A stretch of DNA of 64,000 nt, from positions 14,724,862-14,788,861 of the forward strand of contig OX326959.1 of the NCBI GenBank assembly GCA_946800325.1, in the 5' to 3' direction. The translations under genes and the position numbers were made by a program. Below are positions 10,491 to 21,412 of this stretch, piece by piece (the first letter of the stretch is position 1; each line of letters begins with the position of its first letter). A model generated the notes under the pieces. It was not told the DNA's origin. It searched no databases and worked only from the letters and a program-made list of their open reading frames with translations. Source of the DNA: Luzula sylvatica. Lineage: Eukaryota; Streptophyta; Magnoliopsida; Poales; Juncaceae.

Positions 10491-11075
10491 ATGAATGTCA
10501 ATGGTGTGGGTATTGCCCGAACCGACCCGAACCGATCCGAACCGTATCCGAAGAAATATCCGGATTCGAAAAAAATATCCGGATCCGAGTGGATCCGGAT
10601 ATGGACCTGGTTGCTAATTTTAGGATCCGAAACCGGATTCGATATTCGATTTTGGTGCGAGGACCGGATCCGTGTTCCGGAACCGGATATTTTTAGGATT
10701 CGAATACTCGGAACCGGATTCGAGTATCCGGAACCGGATCCGGATACATATATTATATATTATTTTTATGTATTACATTTGATATTTGTTGAAAAATCAT
10801 ATACAAATTAATGATTTGTGAGTGATTTAAAATCACAATAGTAAAATTACGTTTCAATATAATCATATATCGTTCATGTCACAAATTATATATATGTAGA
10901 TAACATAGTATCCGTTTTAATATAAAAAAAAACCGTATCCGTATCCGACAATATCCGAACCGTATCCGTATCCGTTTATTATCCGAACCGTATCCGGATC
11001 CGGGTAATTCCGTATACGAAAAAAAATATGGATATGGATCTGATATGACCACTATCCGAACCGTTGCCACCCCTA
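10491..11075. mobile_element. Non-autonomous hAT-like element rich in ATCCGG/GAACCG motifs
   Basis: The element is flanked by a 9-bp exact direct repeat, gttacgaat, at 10482-10490 and 11076-11084. The right end reads, on the minus strand, 'taggggtggcaacgg', typical of hAT ends, which give 8-bp duplications. The left end ('ggtgtgggtattgcccg') is a poor inverted match. Both subterminal regions are packed with degenerate 'gaaccggatccg' motifs, as in hAT subterminal transposase-binding arrays. Open frames here are products of this repeat and are not genes. Confidence 0.55.
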
Positions 11076-11084
11076 GTTACGAAT

Positions 11085-12323
11085 CGCATGATAATTTTCA
11101 TACATTTTTGTATCCTTAGAAAAGAGGACCTTATTAGAAGAAACATTTTCTTAAATAGCCCAATGAATTGTTATACCTTTGTTTATATTTTAAAATAATA
11201 AATTAGTCATATCAGTGCCATCAAAATCTTAATTTTAAAAATAAACTATGATGTCTCATAAATAAAGATAATGATAATGAAATAAATACTTTGGTGCATA
11301 CACGCTGAAAAGAGACCATCAACAATAGCTATTATTTATTTTGCACTGAAAATCATGTATGATAAAATTAGTTTGAGGAATTCTACTATGATCTTATTTT
11401 TTTCGTGGTTTCTTGATGTCATCACGAAATTATTTTAGATGAAATAAGTTTTCAATTTGCACCTCAACACTTCTTCCAATGAATAATGACTTGAATTAAT
11501 TAGTTTTTAATTAAACTAATCAATGATGCGATGAATTACATTTTAATTAAAATGATCGAAATTTGGATATAAAATTAATTGGAGAGAATTTGATGTGCAA
11601 AAAAAAAATACTTTTCACCCAACTTTAATTGATGATGATATCAAGAAAAGTTGGATGGAATGAAAAAGTGTATCATAATTTTCCAATTAGTTTTTACCTT
11701 TTCATTTCTTGTTGAGTAGGCTATTATCTCAAATGCATTCGAAAGACCCTAGTAACCCCAAAAATCTAACCAATTTAAGAAATTACATAAAATTTTGTAA
11801 ATAAATTATAATATATTTAAAGATGGTGATATTTTAAGAACAAATGGGTGTTGAGCGCAATTTATAAAATAAAAGAATTTATGATTATTTTGACCCTCTC
11901 TGATCTTAAATGCATATCTCCATTAAAAAATGTTATCTTTTATAATATTTCTATTATAATTTACTTTCTTCACTAAACTTTATTAGTGTGGAGAAAGTAA
12001 TTAGCATACCCAACATTAATTTGCATATGTTAGAAGATTAAATGGAGGTGTCCATTGTTCATGCAATGAAGATGATTAAGTAAAATTAGTTAGTGTTGTT
12101 AGTGGGTTTAGAATGGATTGTTAGGATTGATTAAGTTAGTTTATATGTGTGATTTAGATTAGTTTAAATTAGTATAAATAGAGACCTAATCTCTCCATGT
12201 AATTTAAGCAAAATATTAATCAAACGATTTATTTTGTCTTCAACCTCTCTTTCTCTCTTCAATTTATCTCTCTTCTTAATATCTTCTTAATCCACCATTA
12301 TCAACTTTAACAACATACTTTAT
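11085..12323. other. Non-coding AT-rich spacer
   Basis: Nothing beyond AT-rich sequence, with a pyrimidine-rich patch near 12240-12290. No coding or structural feature was recognised. Confidence 0.4.
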
Positions 12324-12332
12324 AAAAAATTT

Positions 12333-13510
12333 AGGGGGAATTTCAAGTATGTCCTTCCTAAAATCCAAAATATCATATTTGTCCCTTTAAAACACCAAAT
12401 ATCAAATTTATCCTCGCAAAATTCAATTCATATCAAAATTGTCCATACATAACATTTTATGTTAGAATTAACAGAATACACATGAAGTACCAATTATACC
12501 CTTGAAGCCCCTCTTCTCCAGCACTCTTCCCTCGTCTCGTTCTCCATTAATAACAATTTTATCTTCACCTTGAATTAACAGTCAAATTTCTCCTCGCCTC
12601 CCTTGAAATAACAAAATATCAAATTTATCCTCTCCTCTCTCCTCCAACCCTCTTCTCTTCTTGCTCGCATGTCCTCCAAGAAATCATTTGCATGTCTTCT
12701 CTGACTTAAGCTATTCTCTACCTAATTCAGATTCATGCTCTTGACAAACATTTGGTGTGGGTTTAGACCTCATTGGATCTTGGAGATAAGGCGTGTAACG
12801 ACAATGTATACTGTTGGGAAATGCAATGGTGGCTGAAGATGTGCATAAAAATCGCGTCTCCTTTTGATCAGGAACAGAGTCAAATTTGTGTGTGAGAGAG
12901 AGCACTGGAGCAAGCAATGAAGTCATACTAAAAATATCTTTACTATTTTCATTCCATTGTGATTGGGATTCCTTGTTGATAAATGCACACAAACATATGT
13001 GGCATAACTTCACATGATTACAAATATTAGCTTTTTAATTAGGCAATACTTTACGGTGCAAATGCATAATACCTTGTTAATTTCAAATTAATAATCTTCT
13101 GATTATTTTAGGGTTTATTTCATGCCGTCTTGCAATAAAAATAAGATTAGGTAAATTTCAAATTATTTCATGCCGTCTTGCAAAAAGAAGGAAGGGACAT
13201 CACTGCTGCCTGCTAGTGAGTGGTGAGGAGAATGGCAGAAACAAGAAAGAGAATTGGCATTTGGGATTAGAAAAAAAAAGGGTATTTTAGTCAAATCGAA
13301 ATTATATTTGTAAACTTAATTATTAATTAGAAGATTAAACTGTTAAATTTAACGGAAAGATAAGAATTTGAACAAATTTGATATTTTGGTAATATTAATG
13401 GACAAATTTGATAGAAAATGTATTAGGAAAGGACAAATTTGATATTTGATGTTTTAGAGGGACAAATATGATATTTTGTGTTTTAGAAAGGACATACCTG
13501 AAATTTCCCC
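12333..13510. mobile_element. Element with ~130-bp terminal inverted repeats
   Basis: The left end ('gggggaatttcaagtatgtc') matches the inverse of the right end ('gacatacctgaaatttcccc'). Inverted similarity continues inward for more than 100 bp through alternating 'aaatatcaaatttgtcc'-like units. Flanks are near-identical 9-mers (aaaaaattt / aaaaaatta), consistent with a MULE-type 9-bp target duplication. The interior (about 12500-13250) has no recognised gene; an open frame at 12711-13013 on the minus strand is unassigned and could be a captured fragment. Confidence 0.6.
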
Positions 13511-13520
13511 AAAAAATTAA

Positions 13521-14439
13521 AACACTTATTTTGTCATATAATATATATTTTCTGTAAATAATAAAACTAAAATTTCAAACAAAGATTAAGACACAAAATA
13601 TTAGTAATTAGTAATTATCAATAATTTTTCTGATTCGAACTAAAATAAAAATATTTTCCATAAGAAATAATTTATATATCGAATTATTATATTTGTATGA
13701 TATAAAATAAATTTAACTATACAAGAATAGCCAAATTAACGAACTAATAGTATATACAAACATATATATAAGAATGACTAACTATGCCATAAAAAAATTA
13801 TCTAGAAAAATTAACAATATTTTGCATTATATTCTATGTTATTTGTACTATACTCAGACATGGAGGTATTTTTTAAGATCCACATCAGCTAATTTTTGGC
13901 TTCTTTTTAAAATAAATTTATTTTGACTCGTTTGTGTTTTCATTCAAATTTCATACACAAAATTCACTGTGCATTATGTTTTCATTCAAATTTCATTGAA
14001 GCTTTCAACTAAATCTTCCTCATTTTTACCAGATCCAATAAATAAATTAAAAATGCTCTAAATGTTGGTCTTGGATTCTATTCGAGCATTAAATGCTTAT
14101 TCATTTCGAAAACCCGAGTTCTCTTTGAGTAACCATTATCTCACCGAAACCTACAAAAAAATAAAATATTATATCGTTATATAATTTAGTAAAATATAAC
14201 TAAATAATAAATATACGTTCATAGCCAATTGGAGCTCTATATATATTGTAGAATCCTCGTTACAACTTCTATATAAATTGTCATATATTAACAAATAGAA
14301 ATCGCCAAGTCATACAATTTCTTTCATACATTAATAAATTAAAAAAATTATTTCATAATTAAAAAAATTATGGATATATTGAAAAATGCAGATATATTGA
14401 AAAAAATTATGGATATATTGAAAAATTATTTCATAAACT
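13521..14439. repeat. AT-rich spacer with dispersed family A, copy 2
   Basis: The first 700 bases show no feature. From about 14270 the sequence matches family A ('attgtcatatattaacaaat', 'gcagatatattga'), as at 9830 and 26155, leading into the left arm of the large inverted repeat. Confidence 0.5.
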
Positions 14440-16590
14440 AAAATCAATTAATCTCAAATATATTTGCATACAAAAAAAAATTGTATTTGTTATTTTTGAA
14501 ACATAAAAAGTGAGTTTTTAAACAGCCAATGTCAGAATGCCATGTTGGCAGACTTGTTTCCCCTAATTTCTGAAGTTGGGCTTTATTCACAACAGTATTG
14601 TATTGTATTGTATATTTGGGCCTTATTCATTCGACTCTTATCACATATAATTTAACATTACTACTAATTATTATGTTTCATTGGATCATTATATACGAAT
14701 ATGATTTTGTATTAGAAAACGCTGAAGTAAAATCTATGATGCTCAACAGAATTAATACGCCTACGGGCTTTCAACAAAAAAAAAAAAAAATACACCCTTT
14801 ATTTCTGAATATGAAATTATTTTTAATTAAAGAGAGAATGGCAAGAATCATGTTTTACGATAATTAAGCTAATATTTAAACGGGGAGTAATATCTACCAT
14901 AATCTGATTAAGCTAATATTTAATTAAAGAGAGCATGAAAGAAATAATATTTCTAATTAACCTAATATAATCTAACATAATCTAATTTCAAACATAATAT
15001 TTAATATAATCTAGTTTCAAACGGTAACAAAATTCAATCACATCTTAATCCTAACGTTAAGAACAGCTAATGACAACGGTAACATTTTGATTTTTAAACG
15101 AAATAAACTCGGTCCACGCTTTAATGACATCACAGAGCAAGTCGTTCTTATATGGTGCATGTTTTAATAGATACACCGTGTTTATGGAATTAAGTAAAAT
15201 ATTTCACCTCCACCTCTAAACTCATTAAAATAGTCCTCTCTATGTACTCTGTACTGTTCTTTCATTCTCTTCTCTCTCTTCTCTTTGCTTCTCTCTTCTC
15301 TCGCTTCTTCTCTTTTCTCCTCCACAAAAAAATCGAGAAACTCTAGAGACGAAAAGTTCTAAAAAATCGGTCAATCAAATCGCAATAAACTCTTATAAAT
15401 GAGGACTCAGCACTCATGAAGAATTCTGTCCTCTTACCTGGTTGACTCAGATCTCGTCATGAATAACGATTTACATGTTTGCGGTGAGATTGGATGCTGG
15501 AAAGACACGAGAATGTAAGTGTTTCTTCTCCATTTTTGTAATTTTTTGGTTTTCTCTATAAACGATCTTTTACCCCCAAATCCTTTCTTTGATTTTCTAT
15601 TTGCACTTAGTTTTCTTGCCAGAGCCATTCTTCTTGTCCATTTCTATGTTTGGCTTTGAGATTGAATTTCGATTTTCATTTAATTTTGTTAATGGTTTTG
15701 AATATTCTTCTAGAAAATCCTGAATTTCTTGTATAAATAAATATGCCTTGCGTTGTTTTGTAAATTTATCAAGAAAACCCTGAATTGATATGAACAATTA
15801 GTCTCAAGTTTTTTATTTTTTTTGTGTACAGGGCAAAGGGACTTAGAAGAAATTAGCACGACAACAAAAAATTTCAAAAAGCACTCCGAGTCAAGAACTC
15901 TCTTTGTGAGCGATGTAAGAATTCATTTCTTTTATGGTCACACCATGAAGGTGATTTTCATGCGAAATTTGCAGATCGCACCTGCTGCATTGTGCCTAAA
16001 TTGCAACAAAACCCCTGCACTATTAGTTTTTACAAATTGGTCCCACCATTCTATAAAAAATAAAGAAACACTCTCTGTTTTTTTTTGTAACACAGGGTTC
16101 TTTTTGCAATTTAGCAGTAAAGCATGGGTTTTTTTTTGTAAATTTCCCATTTGTTTGACCTGTATATATTTTCAATAGTCTGATTTTTATCTTACATTTC
16201 TTTTTTCAGGCCATTGAATCGAGAGTTTGTTGAAACCCAATTAGTGAGTTGAACAAGCACCAGGTAATAATTAATAAATCTTCATCTATAAATACAAGCA
16301 AATGTTTATCACATATTTCCAGAAATTAATGCTGCTTTATTATTGTTTGTACAGCAGGTTAAAACAACAAATACTGAAAAAGAACAAAAGACAAGATTTT
16401 CATCGGCCTGACATGAATACAATTTTCAAAATTACCTTAATTTGAAGTTCTATTAATTCTTCTATGTAGATGTGTATTTTTATGTATGGGTGTCTCTGTG
16501 TGTGTGTATCTGATATGTATGTGTGTGTACTGTATGTTTGTGCTGCGGTGTTGTATAATATGTGTATGTGTATTTTGCAGGTGCGCGTGG
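14440..16590. repeat. Left arm of giant inverted repeat
   Basis: The arm is matched on the opposite strand by 17030-18830 and, after an interruption, by 21182-21386. Anchors include 'atctatgatgctcaacagaa' at about 14731 against 'ttctgttgagcatcatagat' at 18776, and the tcaatcaaatcg/cgatttgattga pair at 15372/18204. Plus-strand exon-like blocks with consensus splice sites lie at 15475-15514, 15832-15914 and 16210-16263, and a pyrimidine-rich leader precedes them at 15240-15320. The outer 220 bp also matches family A. Confidence 0.85.
15475..16263 (+). other. Splice-compatible exon set in left arm (unknown small ORF)
   Basis: Exons 15475-15514, 15832-15914 and 16210-16263 have donors gtaagt, gtaaga and gtaata and acceptors gtacag and tttcag. 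Joined, they keep one frame from ATG to a TGA in the third exon, about 48 codons, starting MFAVRLDAGKTREWQRDLEE. I recognise no family. The same exons and splice sites occur in the right arm, mirrored. It could be a captured host-gene fragment or a non-coding TE transcript. Confidence 0.4.
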
Positions 16591-17038
16591 AGCGGGATGG
16601 GTCCCGGCCGAAGAGGGGCGGGCCCACGGAGGGGGGGGGGGGGTTGGGGTGGGGCCCGCCCGACGGCCCGCACGGAGGGGGGTGGGTCCCGCCCGAAGAA
16701 GGGCGGGCCCCACGGGAGGGTGGGGTGGGAGGGGGTGGGGTGGGTCCCGTCCGAATAGGGGGGGCCCTCATGGAGGGGGGTGGGTCCCCACGCGGGGGGG
16801 AGGGGGGAAGGCGGGACCCGGACCCGGTCCGGGGGGAAGGGTCGGGTCGGGCCCACGCGTCCCGGTCCGGGGGGAGGGGACGCGGGGCCCGGCCTGGGGA
16901 GGGTCGGGCCCACGCAGGGCCTGGCCCGGGGTGCCGGCGCCCCCGCGTGGATCCACCCCCTCCGGGTCCTCCCTCCGTGGGGCCCGCCCCTCTTCGGGCG
17001 GGCGCCCCTTCCGCGGGTCCCTCTTCCACGCGCACCTG
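16577..17038. repeat. GC-rich core of the giant inverted repeat
   Basis: About 460 bp of very GC-rich DNA, built of degenerate 'ggcgggccccacgg'-like direct repeats on the left and their complements on the right, forms a quasi-palindromic centre. It begins with 'gcaggtgcgcgtgga' and ends with the inverse 'tccacgcgcacctgc'. TG/CA-rich tracts flank it on both sides. Long frames are open on all strands because of composition; none resembles a protein. Confidence 0.85.
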
Positions 17039-18830
17039 CAAAATACATATCAGTACACACACATACAGTACACACACATACATATCAGACCCATACACAC
17101 ACACATACATAAAAATACACATACACATACAAGAATTAATAGAACTTCAAATTAAGGTAATTTTGAAAATTGTATTCATGTCAGGCCGATGAAAATATTG
17201 TTCTTTTTCAGTATTTGTTGTTTTAACCTGCTGTACAAATAATAATAAAGCAGCATTAATTTCTGAAAATATGTGATAAACATTTGCTTGTATTTATAGA
17301 TGAAGATTTATTAATTATTACCTGGTGCTTGTTCAACTCAGTTAATGGGTTTCAACAAACTCTCGATTCACTGGCCTGAAAAAATAATGTAAGATAAAAA
17401 TCAAACTATTGAAAATATATACAGGTCAAACAAATGGGAAATTTACAAAAAAAACCCCATGCATTACTGCTAAATTGCAAAAAGAACCCTGTGTTACAAA
17501 AAAAGCAGAGAGTGTTTCTTGATTTTATTTAGAATGGTGGGATCAATTTGCAAAAACTAATAGTGCAGGGGTTTTGTTGCAATTTAGGCACAATGCAGCA
17601 GGTGCGATCTGCAAATTTCGCATGAAAATCACCTTCATGGTGTGACCATAAAAGAAATGAATTCTTACATCGCTAACAAAGAGAGTTCTTGACTCGGAGT
17701 GCTTTTTGAAATTTTTTGCTGTCGTGCTAATTTCTTCTAAGTCCCTTCGCCCTGCACACAAAAAAATAAAAAACTTGAGACTAATTGTTCATAACAATTC
17801 AGGGTTTTCTTGATAAATTTACAAAACAACGCAAGGCATATTTATTTATACAAGAAATTCAGGATTTTCTTGAAGAATATTCAAAACCATTAACAAAATT
17901 GAATGAAAATCGAAATTCAATCTCAAAGCCAAACATAGAAATGGACAAGAATGGCTCTGGCAAGAAAACTAAGTGCAAATAGAAAATCAAAGATAGGATT
18001 TGGGGGTAAAAGATCATTAATAAAGAAAACCAAAAAATTACAAAAATGGAGAAGAAACACTTACATTCTCGTGTCTTTCCATTATCCAATCTCACCGCAA
18101 ACATGTAAATCGTTATTCATGACGAGATCTGAGACCACCAGGTAAGAGGACAAAATTCTTCATGAGTGCTGAGTGTTCATTTATAAGGTTTCTCGATTGA
18201 TCGATTTGATTGACCGATTTTTTAGAACTTTTCGTCTCTAGAGTTTCTCGATTTTTGTGTGGAGAGAAAAGAGAAGAAGCGAGAGAAGAGAGAAGCGAAG
18301 AGAGAAGAGAATGAAAGAACAGTACAGAGTACATAGAGAGGACTATTTTATGGATGAGTTTAGAGGTGGAGGTGAAATATTTTACTTAATTCCATAAACA
18401 CGGTGTATCTATTAAAACATGCACCATATAAGAACGGCATGCTCTATGCTGGCATTAAAGCGTGGACCGAGTTTATTTCGTTTAAAAATCGAAATGTTAC
18501 CGTTGTCATTAGCTGTTGTTAACGTTAGGATTAAGATGTGATTGAATTTTGTTACTGTTTGAAATTAGATTATATTAGATTACATTAGCTTAATTAGAAA
18601 TATTATTTTTGTCATGCTCTCTTTAATTAAATATTAGCTTAATCAGATTATGGTAGATATTACTCCCCGTTTAACTATTAGCTTAATTATCGTAAAACAT
18701 GATTCTTGTCATTCTCTCTTTAATTAAAAATAATTTCATATTCAGAAATAAGGCTGTATTTTTTTTTTTATTAATTCTGTTGAGCATCATAGATTTTACT
18801 TCACATTTTCTAATACAAAATAATATTCGT
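17030..18830. repeat. Right arm of giant inverted repeat (inner part)
   Basis: This is a close reverse-complement copy of about 14700-16590, with scattered substitutions and small indels, including a 3-base indel near 17950. The mirrored exon set lies on the minus strand (18104 back to 17678 and beyond), with the same GT and AG sites. Similarity stops at about 18830 ('aaaataatattcgt') and resumes at 21182. Confidence 0.85.
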
Positions 18831-21181
18831 CAGACAGATTGGCGAAAGTTCTTAAATACGATTTATTTTCATCCCATAAAAAGTCCATGTATCTGCAAAA
18901 AATCTGATTCTAAATATATGATCTAATGTATCATTCATATAAAAGTAAATATATAAATTGATATATAATTATACGAGTTAATATATAATTAATTAATTAT
19001 GAAATATTTATGAATTTTTAAAATAAAAAAAATACTAAAGATTATTTAGCAAAATTGTATTTTATAAAACTAGAGGGGTATTTTAGTCCAAATACAATTT
19101 TAACACCAAAAGAGTTAACTTTAACACCTACTAGCATTCTACCCGCGCTATTGCGCGGGTTTGTTTATGATAATTTTGTAAATATTTTTTGTTTTTGTTT
19201 TATGTTTTCGTTCGTTTTCTGTTCTATGATTCGTGATGTTTTTTCATTACGATTCGTTAAGATGATCCAATACAGGTTTGTCTCCAGAGCATGAGTTCTA
19301 TTGTAATTCTGACAAAAATCGACTAAATCTGCGATAATAAAGATCGTTGGGATTTTTTGCTATGTTTTTTTGGGTATGCATTGTATTGATAATGTACAAA
19401 TTGAAAATCATGAAGCGTAGAGTGGCTGTATATGATCTTTGTATCGGTACGTAACAATCTCGCAAGCGGAGCCTTGTATCGGTATCCTCCCAAGCTGACT
19501 TGGTAGCATGTGCCCTCCTTTCTTGCGATGTACGGCCGGCTGACGCATATACATGCTGCGAGGACCTTGCAATATTAAGCATCATGGTTAGCCTTCAATC
19601 GAAATTATGACCAAATCATACGAAAAATTGAAATTACAATCATACCCTTTTGGCGGAATTTAAGAAATCGCCTCGACACAAATACACGCAGAAGATAAAG
19701 GTCGCATATACGTGTATTTCATCAGCTCCCAACATGGCCGCACGCCTCTGCCCATTCTTGTCATTATGTTTTTGCTCAGATTCTTACCCACTGGTGTGGA
19801 CCCACATTTCGCGTGACTCTGATCGGCAATTCCAAAAACGATGACGTCGAGTTTGATATGGAGTCATGGACACATAGGGCACACACGCACGACCTGTGAA
19901 AACTCACAATATTTAACACCATCATTAGGTTTGGATTGAAATTATGTACAAAATATAAGTTGAAATATGCATTACCCGGCGATATCAATCTCGAAAGCAT
20001 TAATGGTGTTTTTTTTGCTGTATTGATCAAACAATTTCTGCAAACCCACACGATGGCTTATTCAGACAAACCACTCTCTGAAGCATGCCCAAAACCTGAG
20101 TAAGACTGAATAAAGATCAATTTTCCTGTGCTTTGTTGCATCTAGTAGACATAAACAAACAATGCGACATTTTTCTTTGTAAAAAAGATCACCTGTTCGA
20201 GAAAGTCTGCAGCATATCCTTTCTTCTATTGCGCGATAACTGCAGCTTCATTGGTGGAGGCCTTAACTGTCTCAACAGTGTCTCATGCGCCTTTCTTAAC
20301 CGATTGTGAAATGGAAACAACACGAAGAACTTAATTTTTTTCTCTCGCTTTGGTTCACCAAATAGGGAACATGTGAAGAAGGTTGAATTCGGTTGACCTT
20401 GTCACCAAATTACTGAATAGGAACGAAATTTAACCAAATCAGCATAGGAATCGAGAAGAACAGAGGACAAAATCAAAAGATCTTACTACAGATCCAGGTG
20501 AAGAGACGGCTAAGGAATTGAAGATGAACAGAAAGAAGCACCGGGTCGTCAGGCGGCTGCCATGGCAACAACCTTCGTCTGCCGTTTTCGCCACCGTTTA
20601 GCTAGTGTTTTAATGGATCAGTCGAAGGACCTAAGGCTGCGCAAACCCTAGCATTTACCGTACTCGTCAGATACGCAAACCCTAGAAAATCGCTGTCCTT
20701 CTCGGCTGCGCAAACTGAAGGAACCGCCGTGCTCGTCGGTTGCGCAACCGTAGGAATCGCCGTGCTCATCGGCAGCACAAACCCTAAGAATCGCCATTTT
20801 TCGCCGCGGAAAAGCTTTGTCGTGATGACCTAAAAAAGTGAGGAGAGAGAAAGAACAGCACTTCTTATACATGGCATGGTAGCGTGAACTTGGTCTATCA
20901 TGGACCATGGATGGAAATAACACGGGTGTACAAAGACCAAGTGCATGCAAAACGGACGGCTGCGATTTGAAAGAAAATTTTAAAGCCTGATCGGACGGCT
21001 CACAACGACTTGGTGACGTGGCAGCCGGAAATGCAAGCAAATCCGGCTGCATTAGTATTCTGCTATGATAGGGGGGTTTTTTAAAGAAAAGTTTGCGTTT
21101 AGGGGTTTTTTTGGAGTTTCTCAAAAGTGAGGGGATTTTTTAGAATATTGGAAAAAGTTAGGGGGTTTTTTTAAAATTTCC
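18831..21181. mobile_element. 2.35-kb insertion splitting the right arm
   Basis: Inverted-repeat similarity to the left arm breaks at about 18830 and resumes at 21182 exactly where expected, so the intervening DNA was inserted later or is the remnant of a deletion on the left. It contains a perfect GC hairpin (19146-19165, acccgcgc-tatt-gcgcgggt) and ends with 'tagggggttttttt' plus 'aaatttccc', the MULE-like terminal pattern seen at 3.1 kb. No intact gene was recognised; an open frame at 20648-21124 (minus) overlaps short 'cgcaaaccctag' and 'cgtactcgtc' repeats. Confidence 0.6.
19136..19170. other. Helitron-like GC hairpin
   Basis: 'ctagcattctacccgcgctattgcgcgggt' contains a perfect 8-bp stem with a 4-base loop, preceded by 'acta'. 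This resembles GC hairpins at plant Helitron termini, but no complete element is delimited. Confidence 0.4.
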
Positions 21182-21386
21182 CTTTAAATTATATGTGATA
21201 GAGTCAAATGAATAAGGCCCAAATATACAATATAATACTCTTGTGAATAAAGCCCAACTCCAGAAATTAGGGAAAACAAGTCTGCAACATGACATTTTGA
21301 CATTGGCCGATTAACTCGATAATGACAAACCCACTTTTTATGTTTCAAAAATAACAAATACAATTTTTTATTTTTATGTAAATACT
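21182..21386. repeat. Right arm of giant inverted repeat (outer part)
   Basis: This is the inverse complement of about 14445-14665, including 'tgaataaggcccaaatatac' and 'ataaagcccaactcc'. It also contains the family A block 'cactttttatgtttcaaa'. Confidence 0.8.
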
Positions 21387-21412
21387 AATAAAATACCCGC
21401 GCTACGCTCCGG
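21387..21412. other. Helitron-like terminal motif
   Basis: 'actaataaaatacccgcgct' followed by 'acgctccgg' forms a degenerate GC hairpin directly at the outer end of the large inverted repeat. Confidence 0.35.

Noticed and set aside
10478..11070. Frames rich in Ile-Arg and Asp-Pro repeats
   Set aside because: They are direct translations of the 'ccggatccg' repeats of a non-autonomous element.
12711..13013. 100-codon minus-strand frame as a gene
   Set aside because: No domain or family resemblance, and it lies inside an inverted-repeat element.
16400..17192. Long Pro/Gly/Arg-rich open frames on both strands in the GC core
   Set aside because: Up to 240 codons are open in several frames at once because the region is extremely GC-rich; the translations are low-complexity and match no protein family I know.
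20648..21124. 158-codon minus-strand frame in the insertion
   Set aside because: It is built of short direct repeats and element-end sequence, with no recognisable domain.
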